Source: Taeniopygia guttata (Eukaryota > Chordata > Aves > Passeriformes > Estrildidae). From it: a DNA stretch of 64,000 nucleotides. Each line of letters begins with the position of its first letter. Within the stretch, counting starts at the first letter, position 1. The stretch lies in the NCBI RefSeq assembly GCF_048771995.1, contig NC_133028.1:71287001-71351000 (forward strand), in the 5' to 3' direction. This document shows positions 11,892-23,470 of this stretch, one piece after another. The notes beneath the pieces were generated by a model. That model was not told the DNA's origin and searched no databases. It was given only the letters and a program-made list of their open reading frames with translations. The translations under genes and the position numbers were made by a program.

Positions 11892-13965
11892 TTCCACATT
11901 TGAGGATCCTTCACAACTGGAAGGAGGAAGAGTCTTTATAAAATGATCAGGTAGGAGCTCAGCTTTCTGTTATCATGGGTTGATAAGAACAGTGCTGTTG
12001 GAATTGTAGAGAAATCACCAAATAAATAAGAATTACCTGACTTCTCACTCATGAAGGTTCAAAGCTAGGCTGAGGATTCTTGTTGAAGCACTCTGTAGGG
12101 AAGTGCACTCTTCAACATCTGTGATAGAAGAAAGCTCTGAAAATGACTGAAATAATCTCAAACAGTATGTTTTAGCATTTCATTTACACTTATTCCAAAA
12201 GTAATCACTACTGAACAAGTAAAAAAAAATCTCAGATACTCTACTGGTAAAATGCACCTACAAAGAAGTCACGGAGCAGTAAGGATTTCTTTTAAAAGAA
12301 ATGAGTTTTTTTCATTGTGGTTACATAAGTTAGTGCAGGTAGCCAGGTACAGGTTACATTTATTTGTGTCATCCAAATAGAATTCTGAACAGACAATAGA
12401 CTGAATTTAAATCTGCTGTACATATTCAAATGGATGCTCCTAATAATGCATTGCTGAATTCCCCTTTGTTCCTTTTAGTGTGGGGTTATTCACACTCTGC
12501 TATTGTCAGAGGGGTCCAACCCTGCTGTTTTCTGTTCCTGAACACTCTCTGCTTCTGGAAAGAACTCCTCACACCCAGGCTCTTGGCAAGTGGCAGGTGT
12601 TTGTGCAAAAAGAGACACACTTATTCCTCCTGCAGGCCTTCTTCTGCTCCAACAATAGGAATAAACAAAAAAAAAAAAAAAAAACCACAGAAGATTATCC
12701 CCTTCCTCCTGTGGAAGCCAGTTATTTAGCATTCATCACATGGACAATACTATTCCGTCATTGTTTTCTCAGGTCTTTATAATTTATTTTTATTAATGAG
12801 GTTTTAATGACATAGCTCCAAGTTGGAGCTAGTATGAATAAGAAAAGTTATTTTCTCAGCACACATACAGAAAGAACCTCTAGCTATTCACATCCTTTTA
12901 TAGCTTTAACTAACTTACCCTTCCAGACCTAGTCTGTGGAACACTATCTTAGTATGAGAAATGGTTCTTCATTATTTTTCCACAGACAAGTTTTGAGGAG
13001 AGTTGATCCTGTTAAAAAAAAAAAAAAATTAAAGTAAGAACTTAGGAATTTTGAGTGGCTGCTGCCAAAAAAAGTATATAAAATATAATATTTTATTTTC
13101 AAGGCTATTGTAATAATAAGTTGAATATAATGTTTAAGACCATAGATTGTCTCAAGGGAAGGATTTTAGAGATTTCAGTGTTTCAATAATTTAATATCTT
13201 ACCAGCTAAAATGTTGACATCACAAATTATCTAACAAAGAAACAATGTACATTCTGATCTGTGGAAGGTCATTAGGTATCAAAAATCTAATTGCAAAGGG
13301 TGTTTTGGATCATGGAAAGAAAATAATTCTTATACTTATTAGCAGTGTGTGGAAACACATAGCACCCATCTGCTGGACAAGTGATCTGAGGGAATAGAAC
13401 AGGTGAAAGGCTTGAGTCATTAGCAATGCCTGGCTGAGAAGTCTAACACCTCAGATCTCACCTGCTTTCATGTAGATGAAAGTGTACATATTAAAAAAAA
13501 ACCTGAAATCAGCATTCAATATTTTCTTTTTGAAAAGGAGTTCTCTGTCTTGTTTTTTTTTTGTTGTTGTTATCTGTGGTATAAAAGCCTTTAATAGTCC
13601 ATAAAAAAGCATTAGTTTGCTAATGAAATAGACAGCAGTTTTTCTATGTTAAAAATAATCTTACTCCAAAGCAGTTATTATGAAATATCTTAAAATCATC
13701 TCTAAATTACAAAAGAATGGGAAAATAAAAATGTAGTACAATAACTTGCAGTTAACATAAAATTCCCTAATGATATAAACATTTCTCTTTTCATATGCTG
13801 GGCAAAATAAGTGAATAAAAAATCCTGGAAGAAGGGATCATAACTCAGAGCTCTCTGGCTCCATGTTAGGGCTCTAATCACCCTCCTACAGAGTCATTCC
13901 CATTGTTCTTCTCCCTCTCTTTCCAGCCCAATCATTTTCTCATTCTTTTTTCCCTTTTGGCCCAG
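11892..13965. other. Gene-free DNA with A tracts
   Basis: No gene seen. An 18-A run at 12667-12684 directly follows AATAAAC. A somewhat GC-richer stretch before it (12460-12660) is open in more than one frame but lacks any motif. A second run of about 15 A begins near 13013. Confidence 0.5.
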
Positions 13966-14045
13966 CTTCAGTGAAGAATGGTGAAGAATGCTTCCATACT
14001 TCCGTGGAGACCTTCTTTCCTTCTCTGTAAAATTTCATAAGCCTG
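13966..14045 (+). other. Exon-like segment (non-coding), strong splice signals
   Basis: A long pyrimidine-rich stretch ends in CCCAG at 13961-13965. The segment of 80 nt then ends at CTG followed by GTAAGT from 14046, a consensus 5' splice site. All three plus-strand frames contain stops, so if it is an exon it is untranslated or belongs to a long non-coding RNA. It contains a 10-bp tandem duplication (GTGAAGAATG twice, about 13971-13990). Splice-like pairs this close arise by chance, so confidence is low. Confidence 0.18.
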
Positions 14046-14298
14046 GTAAGTAGATGGCTCAATGATGAGAGGAAGGACTGAGAGAGGTATTAGAAATTCC
14101 TGAACTTTTAAATATTGAAATATATTGTTGCCTAGCCATTAAGATTTAATTTAATATTTTGTTTTTGTCATTTCCAGGACACTATGTACAAATTTCTGGT
14201 TTTCATCACATTCTGGAATAAGTTAGTAAATTTGCAAGGCTTAGCAAGGAACCCTGTGGAGCAAGATTTTTGTTCCACTTTTGCTCTTTACATTGCAG

Positions 14299-14356
14299 TT
14301 TTTAGGAGGATCTAAGAGACCTAAGTTCACTACTGGAATGTTCTTGAAGAAATGTG
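14299..14356 (+). other. Exon-like segment downstream of 13966-14045
   Basis: A pyrimidine-rich stretch ends in TTGCAG at 14293-14298. The 58-nt segment ends in TGTG before GTAAGT at 14357-14362. One frame is open (19 residues, Lys/Thr/Phe-rich) and the other two contain stops. With the segment at 13966-14045 it would define a short intron of about 250 bp. It is not recognised as part of any gene. Confidence 0.17.
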
Positions 14357-14833
14357 GTAAGTGCACATGAAAATGCAGTAGTTTGAAGACTGAAGGAAAA
14401 AAAAAAAATGCCTGCAAATTGATAAATCATAACGATCTCTAATGGAAGCTGAGGGAGAAAAGGTCAGCTAAGAAATCTAATAAAAAAGAAACTTGTGATT
14501 TGTGCTCTCTCCTCCTCCCTTGGTTTGGTTCTCCCCCATTCAGTTTCATCTTAAAGGTGTAAGTGATGTAAGTTTGTACTAGATCTGAGCTTGATTATAT
14601 TTATACTGAAATATATCTCATTGTATCAAGTCCTTAAATACTCATTGTAAACATCACCTATCAAGCTGAATGTACAAACCCTCTGAAGGTTTACAGTCTG
14701 AGAATCATTATCTTTGTTCCAGAGGAATAAAATATGAAGAATTTACAAGAACATGATTGTAAATGGAAAGTGATGGCTTTAATTAAACTTTAGGATGAGA
14801 AAGAAGGCTGAAGGTATTAAACAAATTTTAACG

Positions 14834-14883
14834 TATTACTGAAATGCCTACTTGAATATATTACTGAAATGTCTATTCAAATC
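14834..14883. repeat. Imperfect 25-bp tandem duplication
   Basis: Copy 1 at 14834-14858 and copy 2 at 14859-14883 share TATTACTGAAATG exactly and most of the remaining bases. It is a local slippage duplication with no coding content. Confidence 0.75.
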
Positions 14884-15154
14884 ACCAGTTTGTTCTCAGA
14901 GATATTTTCATACTGTACTTGGGAATAAAAGACTTGGGACAGCAACAATAATATAGAAGCTGTATAGGAAAACACAATATAAAAAGAACCAAAAGCCAAT
15001 ATTGTAACTCAGAAGAGAAAGCCTGACTCCTTAAAATGAAAAATATGCAACTGTGACAATGTTGGGAAGAAGACATTCCCATTCAGCTCAAGGCTCAATA
15101 TTAACATGCAAACAAATGGAGGATGCCTTTTCAAGGCATAAGGATTTATGAAGA

Positions 15155-15217
15155 AGGGTTGGACTTGATGATCCATGTGGGTCCCTTCCAACTCAGAATA
15201 TTTTGTGATTCTGTGAC
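15155..15217 (+). mobile_element. CR1 LINE 3' tail
   Basis: From 15157 the sequence reads GGTTGGACTTGATGATCC, then GTCCCTTCCAACTCAGAATA and ends in GTGATTCTGTGA. This is the diagnostic 3' end of bird CR1 non-LTR retrotransposons. Only the terminal ~60 bp are recognisable, as expected for a heavily 5'-truncated insertion. No reverse transcriptase remains. Open frames on the minus strand over this region are not genes. Confidence 0.88.
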
Positions 15218-18200
15218 TCACAAAGGGTCCAATCCTTCAAATGCTTCAGCTGTATAAAATTACAGGAGAAGTGAAATTACTCAAGGAAATATTAGAGGAG
15301 TGAGCCTACAAAGTGGGTAGGCAAAGGGCAGATGGGAATCCAGGGGCTGTGGAAGTTTACCTCCCCCACTGCCTCAAAATTACTACAATTTTCTTTTAAT
15401 TGTGAAACAGGAAGACAGAAATCGACCATTAGGTTAAGCATAAGCAGAGGGTGGTTATTGAACAGTCAATTAATCTATAGCTCTGAGCTGAGCACCACTT
15501 CTGTGTTAATACTACTAATTTTAATAGCACAGGTTAGCTTGATGGTTTATTCGTAAGGTTCCTTTTATAAAATTGTGACTTTTCACTCCTAGGTGAGTGA
15601 TTTCAGATGGGATAAAAACTATTATTTTGGTCAGACACAAGTGATCTTACTGGTGTGTTTTCCCCCCTTTTTTCTTCCTTTAAGGGACAGTAAGATTTTA
15701 AGTAATTAATTGGAAATTGAGGAATTGATTTTCAAAAATGTAGATGCCCAAAGCATTTAATTTTTATCTGAAGATGTTGCTTCACTTGCCTCTGAAAACC
15801 CTTTCTATAAGAGTCTGCATCATAATCACAGGAGGAATTTCTCGGGTCATCACAAATTTGTAAGTTAGCCTTTGTAGATTCACACCATCAATCAAGAATG
15901 TTTAATTCTAATTCCCATCATCTTCTAAAATCTCATTGTGTATGGATACTTTGTGGACAGAAGGGGGTACAAGTACTCAAAATATCATGCTTTTTCTAAC
16001 CTCAGGTTAGAAAATTGAGATTATTCCTATACAATGTAGGTGGAAAACACCTGAGTTAGCTCTGGCATAATGTTTTTTAGTGCACCTTCTTGCTGGCATG
16101 CTATGCTGTCTCAGTGTGCCTATGCTATAAGTCTAATGTGCTGATGCTATAGATTGAGGCAGAAGAGAAAATGTCTCTGTGCCAGCCTCGTTGTTCAATC
16201 TAGCAAAATCCTTCCAGCAGTGTTACCAGATTATGAGGAACCTTCCAAAACTTTCTCAGCTGAGGGAAAGGCAATTTTTGTCAACAATAAAATAAACTCA
16301 AACTTTATGAAAAAAAAAAAAAATCCCATGGAACTGACCTTTAAATGTTCCAAACACCAGTAGTTCTATGGCATTACAATTTATTTAACCTTTGAAAGTG
16401 TGTTCATTTAAGTTGCTCCAGCTTTATTGCTTTTTAACTGTAAGAAAATGAATTGTGTCACAGAAGCTGGTTTTGTTCTTATTGGATAACAAACTTCTCT
16501 GCATTTTGTATTTTAAGTCATTCATTTACTGGACAAGTAATTTGATATGCATGTCTCAAATAGTTTCTTCGATTTTTATTTAAAATATTATTTTCAAAAC
16601 TACGTTAACAATATTTGCTATGAGTTTTTCCTCCTTCATAGCATTGCCCTCTAAGATTTCTAATCTAATGATGCAGTGCTTAATGACACCAAGTGACTCT
16701 GCTATTAGTTTAGGGCTTATTTTATCTCTTTAATTTTAGATTAACCATAAATTTCAATTGTAACAGTGTTGCATATCAGAATATTAAAGTCATAAATACT
16801 AATAGTCATAAGAATAGAGGACCTTTGAGTTAATCTGATGCACCCTTTTTCTTTTTGAAAATGGTCTGCCTAATCTCCATTTCAAGAGCAATGTTCAAAA
16901 TGCCTTATTTCATGCACAGAATTTAACTATTCTTTTGTTGTTTCTGAGAGAGATTCTTCTTGAAAAGCCAAGTGATGTTTATTTGCTAGAAAGAGAGCTT
17001 TTGGCCTGAAAAAAAAAAAAAATGGGAAGGAGGAGATAATGGTGCTCTTTTGCTTTGAATATATCTTCTGAACAGTAACAATTGGACTTTGGTTTTGAGT
17101 GTATCATCCTGGATATTTAGAAAAAATACACTGATATTCCACTTATTGTTCAGGCTTTAAAATAGAGGGGGAAAAAAGTGACTATTTTCATGAAAGCAAG
17201 AACCAATTCAGGATGCCATTACACGTGTTGTGTCTGTGCACAAGAATCCTCCATCTGCTTTGGAGCCCTCCACAAGTGTGATTTAAGGCATTGTTGGGAG
17301 CATCTACGTGTAGCTCTACATCTTCAACAAGATTTCAAAGCTGAGACATACTATCACCTTTCATAGCCAAGGCCATTGAGAGCCACATAAATTTGGGTCA
17401 GCAACATTTAACAGTAAAAGTTAAATCTGTCATTAAAGATAAGAAATCTCAAGGTAAATACTGGAGAGCTCTTCTGTCATTCACATGAGTGCTTGGCTCT
17501 GAAAGCCATAACATACAGAGCTACTTGACTGAATTTCCTATTGTTTGACAAGATCCATTGAAATCACCAGACACTTTGAAGCCACTCAGGTCAACTTAAG
17601 CATTTCTGCAAATCCATCTTTTCATGAGCAGGAAAATGTATGCGACCAAAACTGTCTTTTCTGCGTAGCCAGAGAGGCACATAATTTCTTTGCAAATATA
17701 GAAGTCTCTATGAACACCTTATCACTTTAACTTCTGTCAAATAACACATTTTTCATAAGTGTATTGCCTAAATTGAATGTTTTTGATTAAAATATTAGGG
17801 AATATTTCATGAACAGATTTTATAGCACGCTTTTAGATTTTGGCTAATATTGGCTTCATCCAATAGATCTGAAATTACTCTGAAAATTTTGACTTTTAGC
17901 AATGTTACACACTCCAACCATCACTTATGTACTGTAATCACCAGAATATAGTTCTTACCAGACAGAATTATATTAAATGAGGAGCATAATACAACTTTAA
18001 ATGGCTAATAATATGCCTGCATGATTAACTTTTGAGTATGTATAAATCATATTTCTGACAAAAGAGTATGTTCTACTAGGTACTTTCACTCTATCAACTA
18101 TATGATATTCTAAATTCAATTTTTTTAAAACTTCTGGTTTTATCATTAAAAAAAAGTCCAAGTAAAAATTTTCAGTTCCCAACCTACTTCCCTGATATGG

Positions 18201-18380
18201 CAAGTGAATTGACAATCACAAAACAGTTCAAAATATGCTTTCTGGCTTCAGAATTTTTGATAGTATTACAACAAATATTCCCTCGTTGCTATTCCTTTCA
18301 TCTAAGTTTCTCATAAAATCCAAGCATAAAGTTTGTACTTGAATGGATGCTTACAGCTATTTCACAACATGATAAAGCCA
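15218..18380. other. Gene-free AT-rich DNA
   Basis: No gene or recognisable mobile element. AATAAA near 16286 is followed about 20 nt later by a run of about 14 A ending near 16323, which resembles a transcript end, but no upstream coding remnant was found. Confidence 0.5.
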
Positions 18381-18382
18381 TG

Positions 18383-18448
18383 ATTTATATATGTTATATT
18401 TTATATTTTTATATTTTTATTTTTTTATATTTTTTATATTTTATATAA
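18383..18448. repeat. TA/TTTTA simple repeat
   Basis: About 65 bp composed of TATAT and ATTTTTAT units. Low-complexity sequence. Confidence 0.85.
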
Positions 18449-21249
18449 AGAGCACAGATGAAGATAAGGTAGAATTCTGTCTATCTATAGTGCGAGTGCT
18501 TGCTGTATACTGTGAAATATGAAAGCCTGTGAATGGAGGAGGATATTGCTCTCTCACAGAAAATAACAACAAAACAAAAGTGCTCAACAAACTTCTACAC
18601 GTACCAGTTGAAAGATGGTGAATGACACAGTAGCACAGAAACCTCTGTAAGTGTGGATTGTTGTATTCCTGAGAGAAGCAAGAACAGAGAGATCTGATAG
18701 CTTTGCCTCAGCTCTGACATAAAAAGGGCTCAAAGATAACTCTGTGGAATTGGTTTGAAAGTGCCTCCTGCCCTATCCAAATTCAATCAGGTAGGTTATT
18801 TTGGGCAACAGGATTAGATAAACAGATTGCTGCAATGCTTCTGCTACACTTGTCCTCTGAGCATCTTCTCAGTGTGAATACCCAGACATAGCTAAATTTC
18901 AGTGTCTGCATTGCTTTCTCCTGTATGTTTTCCTGTTTTAGTCTGGAGGGTATTTCCTCTTTCATACAGTCTATTCTAATCTCAATGGGACTCTTTTACA
19001 AAGAGATTTTTGTTATGTCTTCATAGGTTTCCTAATACCTACAAGTAAAAGTTAATTTTCCCCAGCGTCAGGCTGTATCTGTCCCTGCAAGGCCAATGTT
19101 TTGTTTTGCAAATGTAAACAGGATATATAAAAAATATAAGGAAAAAAAAAGCCAAACTTATTTCCTTTTGTTGATTTCTCAGTCTTTTCATTGCCTTCTT
19201 TAACACATGGAGTCATAGAGCACCCTAAAATTGTCTATGGCATCCTCTGTTCCAATTGGTAAAATGTCTTTCATTGTAAATTATGCTTTCAAGGGTTAGT
19301 TAATATAAAGCATCTGAGATGTTTAGGGAGAGGAGATGTTTGCTCCAGTGCAGCAATATGACTAAGAAAAAAGAGCTTCAAGTAGACTTTTTAATGTTTC
19401 AGAATTTCCAAGTAAAGAAGAAGCTGTTAAATATTTGGGGAAGAGAATAACTTATTTTCTGCTAATGAGTCTATCAGTTAAAAGAAGAAATTCAATGCAA
19501 TTAAAATTAGGTGGCTAATATAGACTGAGGTTTCCATCTGGCATCGTATTATTAGAAGAAAAACAAGAACAATAAACAATTTCACTAGACTGATGGTTTC
19601 TTCCCTTCATTGAATCTCAATACTAAATGTAATTAGGATCTCTGGGCCCCAATGACTAATATAAATTTCTCTCTTCAGCTTTCCTTTGTGCAAGCTAATG
19701 AAGTAAGTAAAATATCTTTTTTTGTCTGCTGGAGGAGTATGCTGGAGTTTAGCTTCATGTTGGCATAAATCAAGCCTCACAGTACTTTATATCTCAGAAA
19801 ATCCCAAGGAAAGAGAAATTCATCAAGAATAACACCATTAGTGAATGCCTGGAGGGCAGCCATCTTATTCTCTTAAAGCAATGAATAAACTGCTAGTACA
19901 CAATCAGAGTTTTAATTGATTAATATTTGCACAGAAAAGGATAACAAAAAGCCTGTCATTATGTTCTTTTTAACAATTGAAAAATATTCTGCATCCAAGC
20001 TTTTATTGCTGAGATTTATCATATTTTTATCCTGCTGTTTCTCACAAATATTTTGTCCCTAATTTCATGTGTTTACTTATATACTCCTCACATACTCTAT
20101 AAAAATGAATAAAAAAGAGAAAAATAAAAAGAGATAAGTCCTTATGCCAGAGTAGATTTAAAATCTTTCAGGGCATAAAAATACATTGTAGGATTTATGT
20201 TTGGGTATTTTGGAGTGTTTTTTGTGGTGTTGCATTAGAAATACTTCTATAATCTGTAACCAAAATTACTCTTAGAAACTGATAAACAAATTTTGATGAT
20301 TCATGTGCTTGCACTTGGTTTTACTTTCTGTTTCAGTATCAAGATTTTTGGATGCCAAGATCTGATTTGGTGATATTTTTGACCACAAAGTCTTTCTTTA
20401 GACTCTGACTCCCATCAGCCTGGATACATATTTCTGCTCAGATACATCTCTGTTTCTGGAAGCTTTTCCTCACCCCATTATTAAAAAATAGAGTACATAA
20501 TACCACAACATGAAGAGCTGCCGCAATTTTGTCTTCAGGCTGGCACTGGAAAGTTTTCTAATGCAATAATATCTATTTCAATTAATTTATTTAAATATCC
20601 AAAAATAATAGTAAATTACCTTATATCAAGGCTCATTTTTTTTCCCTGTAACCTTTTTTTTTGATATAAATGCAAGCTTACAGTCAAATTAAATTCTTGC
20701 AGTATACTTCCCTTACTAAAAGATACTTCCCTATTATTTTATCCACATTACTTGACTTAAGGCATATTATTATTTACTTTTCCAAAAGAACTCAGATGTA
20801 TTAATAACTCAGACTTATGAAACACTGAGAAAAACCCTGTGTTTTTTCTCCTTTTTGATGAGTGAATCACATGATTTTAAGGGACTTATTTTCAAACATT
20901 CTTTTGTACAAATGGTTATAACAATGTGATCTATGAGGATGAGAAATTCCATGCTGCAAGATCCAGACCTGGTTCTAAGTAATTTCATATCATGATAACT
21001 GGTAAAAAATTAAAACTATCTACATTTATAAGGAAAGCTCTGAAAACAAAAAGCACAAATAAAATGAATGGAGAGAGACAAATAAAATGATCTATCTGCT
21101 AACAAAATTGTTACTGTAGGTTACATTTTTTTGGTTTTAAATTCACATGGCTTCTCAGTAAGTAAAATGCTGCTGTTGCTACCTTCCACTACACACTTGG
21201 CTTCAGAATCAACTCAGTAATCTCAATTTTAACTTGTGTCTGGAAATAC
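18449..21249. other. Gene-free AT-rich DNA around the microexon-like segment
   Basis: Apart from the 24-nt exon-like segment at 19679-19702, no gene, RNA gene or clear mobile element was seen. A region near 19205-19260 faintly resembles a CR1 tail on the minus strand but is too diverged to call. Confidence 0.5.
19679..19702 (+). other. Microexon-like segment, 24 nt, in frame
   Basis: The 24-nt segment is preceded by a pyrimidine-rich TTTCTCTCTTCAG (to 19678) with a TGACTAAT branch-like motif at 19653-19660. It is followed immediately by GTAAGTAA at 19703. Its length is a multiple of three, and the full-length frame is open (LSFVQANE, 8 residues). Those are the features of neuronal microexons in other vertebrate genes. 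I do not recognise the peptide, and no neighbouring coding exon is visible, so chance co-occurrence is quite possible. Confidence 0.15.
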
Positions 21250-21550
21250 TAATGTAAATATATTAATACTAATATATGATATATCTAATAAAAATTATAA
21301 TAATATATATTACAATATATATATAATATATAATATATTATAATATATATTATCTATATAATATATAATATATATAAATATTTTGATATAGTATTTATAT
21401 TATAATATATAATATAATTATATTCTATATAATATAACATATTATATTAATATTATACGTATTAATATTAATATATTAATATTATATATGATGTAGTAAT
21501 ATAAGCATATTATACTAATATGAATATATTAATAAGTAATATAATACTAC
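21250..21550. repeat. TA-rich low-complexity block
   Basis: About 300 bp made almost wholly of A and T in TATAT, TAATAT and ATTAATATT words, with only a few G or C. It can form many alternative cruciforms. It is probably an expanded and degenerated AT microsatellite. Confidence 0.9.
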
Positions 21551-21554
21551 TAAT

Positions 21555-21590
21555 AAAACCAAGGTACACTTTTCTGTATACCTTGGTTTT
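21555..21590. repeat. Hairpin: 15-bp arms, one mismatch, 6-nt loop
   Basis: The left arm 21555-21569 (AAAACCAAGGTACAC) pairs with the right arm 21576-21590 (GTATACCTTGGTTTT), with one mispair and loop TTTTCT at 21570-21575. The outer 12 bp of the stem are perfect. It borders the TA-rich block at 21250-21550. At 36 nt it is short for a microRNA precursor and may be a palindrome end or a remnant of a small inverted-repeat element. Confidence 0.8.
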
Positions 21591-23379
21591 AAAGGTGTTC
21601 CAGCGCAATCAGATTAGATGTTCACATTTTAGATATTGTTATGAACTGCCTTAATTAAAAGTAATGTTTTAAAATGAATACTGGAGAAGAATGGAGGTGC
21701 CTTCACACAGCACTTCCTAACTTCTGGCTGTTCTACATTGTGTATCTGTCTTTTTAAGGGAAAGAAATTGATCTCTTTCAAATGCCTATGGAGTATTTCC
21801 ACTCTGTATTTTTCTCCCAAACCTCTTGCAGTAGAAAATATAAATTCATCTTGCTCTGAATATTTAGGCTTATCATTGATACCAGCTGAAAGAGGGACAC
21901 TTTGTATTCCCTGGACTAATAAATTGGGATTTTAAGCAGTTCAGGCTTATTTGTTCCTGGTGAGATTAATTTTGCTAGTCTTGGCCTCTATGCTTCATCA
22001 AATACATGTGCTTTAGTGCTGCCTCTTACTCTTTCTACCAGTTATATTCATATATGTATTTTCCTTTCAGATTTTACTATAGATACATGAAAGTTTCACT
22101 ATAAATACTTTGAAAAAACAGGCAAGTAGAATTACATAAGGTTGGAGAGAACCTAGAGATTTATAATAGACAAATTATTTTAAAATCATCTTTCATTACA
22201 TAGTCCCTCTCTGTTTTCTTTCAATTCCCTATATAGCCTGGGCAGACAATAGGAATGGCATTTAGAAGGCTTTTCTATACTTCTCATAGAAATCACTTAT
22301 GTAACTGTAAATAACAGCTGAATAAACATGATTCTTCTTAGCAGCTGATTTTCTGTATTTTTTAACTTTCTTTTTGACAGTAGTCTCAAACTTTTTTAAG
22401 TGTAGTTTCAAAGTATAATAGGAATTTTGGTTGCTATGTGATGATACACACATTCATTTTAATTCTGTACTGCTTAAAACTATTTCTACTTTAAAATTCA
22501 AAATTGACTCAGGAAAGAGGATTATTTCTAAAACCAGATCGATTTACTGCTTTTTGAAGTAATTAAAATGAGCCCTTTAGTAGATCTTCTGTCTTTAAAA
22601 TAGGATACAAATGTTCTTTGTTATGTATTTGCTGAATAAAAATTTAAATCTAAATACTATCAAAGGTGCTTACTTGGGAAGTTTTTAAATATGTATGGCA
22701 GTGGTAGGATCAAAATGAGTAACAGTCTAAGTACTGTATAATTATTTCTTTCTACTTCTAAGACTAATGTACTTTAAGAAAAAACACATCACTCAAATTC
22801 TTTCCTTGATCTTTAGGACACCCAGCAGTCAAGATTCAAGAACAAATGGGATTCTAATGGGTGATCATTCCTATCAAATGGCATGTAAATACAATATTTC
22901 TTTCATATATTCTTACTCTGCTTATAATTTTTCTGTTCAGCCCTTTTATTTCACTGTGAAAACTGAAAAGCTCTAATGTGTAAGATTATTGGTGATTAAT
23001 TAATTTGGAGGAGGAAATTCAAAGATGTCACAAGATCAAAGTGATAATAGTCTAAGCAGGTAAAACCTGCATCTGTTGCCTGACTTAACTTCTGCTTAGT
23101 TAAAATTAATTTTATTGTTTTTTGTGAATGCATTGTTCTTTGGTAATAGTTACAGTATTTTGACAAAGGGGAAGGATTATAATATATTGGGGTTTATTCC
23201 ACTCATTTAGAACCATTGCAAAATCATTAGTTTTGTAATATAAAAAAAAATAATGTGGTGAGTTTTTGTTGCCCTCAATATTGCTGAAAAGTCGATTTAT
23301 ACTTTTCAGAAAAAAGTATGCCATGAAAGCTTTTAATTAAATTCATTTAAAATTGCACTGCATTGATTATTCAACCTTA
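21591..23379. other. Gene-free AT-rich DNA
   Basis: Holds the weak CR1-like tail at 22125-22168. Nothing else recognisable was seen. Short open frames on both strands are isolated and lack motifs. Confidence 0.5.
22125..22168 (-). mobile_element. Possible CR1 tail remnant
   Basis: TAGAATTACATAAGGTTGGA followed by GAGAACCTAGAGAT matches the order of the minus-strand CR1 tail (tip, then GGTTGGA, then GACCT). Only about 40 bp and several mismatches support the call, so it could be coincidental. Confidence 0.3.
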
Positions 23380-23432
23380 CTTACCCACGACATGATTATA
23401 CAAAATAGGGTAATCTGTTCCCCGGCTGTAAC

Positions 23433-23470
23433 TTAGATAATAAAATATCTAATAGGAGTTGCCATGGCAA
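23433..23470. promoter_or_regulatory. RFX X-box palindrome beside an inverted repeat
   Basis: TTGCCATGGCAA at 23459-23470 is a perfect 12-bp palindrome, and with the preceding G it gives GTTGCCATGGCAA. This is the consensus X-box bound by RFX transcription factors, which act in cilia and neural genes. Just upstream, TTAGATA (23433-23439) and TATCTAA (23446-23452) form a 7-bp inverted repeat with a 6-nt spacer. Binding and function are inference from the motif. Confidence 0.35.

Noticed and set aside
11694..11946. Lysine/proline-rich frame on minus and phenylalanine-rich frame on plus strand
   Set aside because: Both are translations of the T/G low-complexity tract at 11788-11891.
12658..12684. 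AATAAA directly followed by 18 A, as in a retrocopied transcript
   Set aside because: The signal is too close to the A run for a normal cleavage site, and no coding remnant lies upstream.
12430..12782. Two overlapping plus-strand frames and one minus-strand frame of 80-100 codons
   Set aside because: All cross the poly(A) tract at 12667-12684 and show no motif; simultaneous openness in several frames reflects composition.
16285..16323. AATAAA about 20 nt before a run of about 14 A
   Set aside because: Spacing fits a processed retrocopy, but no parent gene or coding remnant is recognisable and no target duplication was found.
19205..19260. Possible CR1 tail on the minus strand
   Set aside because: Only scattered matches to the CR1 tail order; below what I can support.
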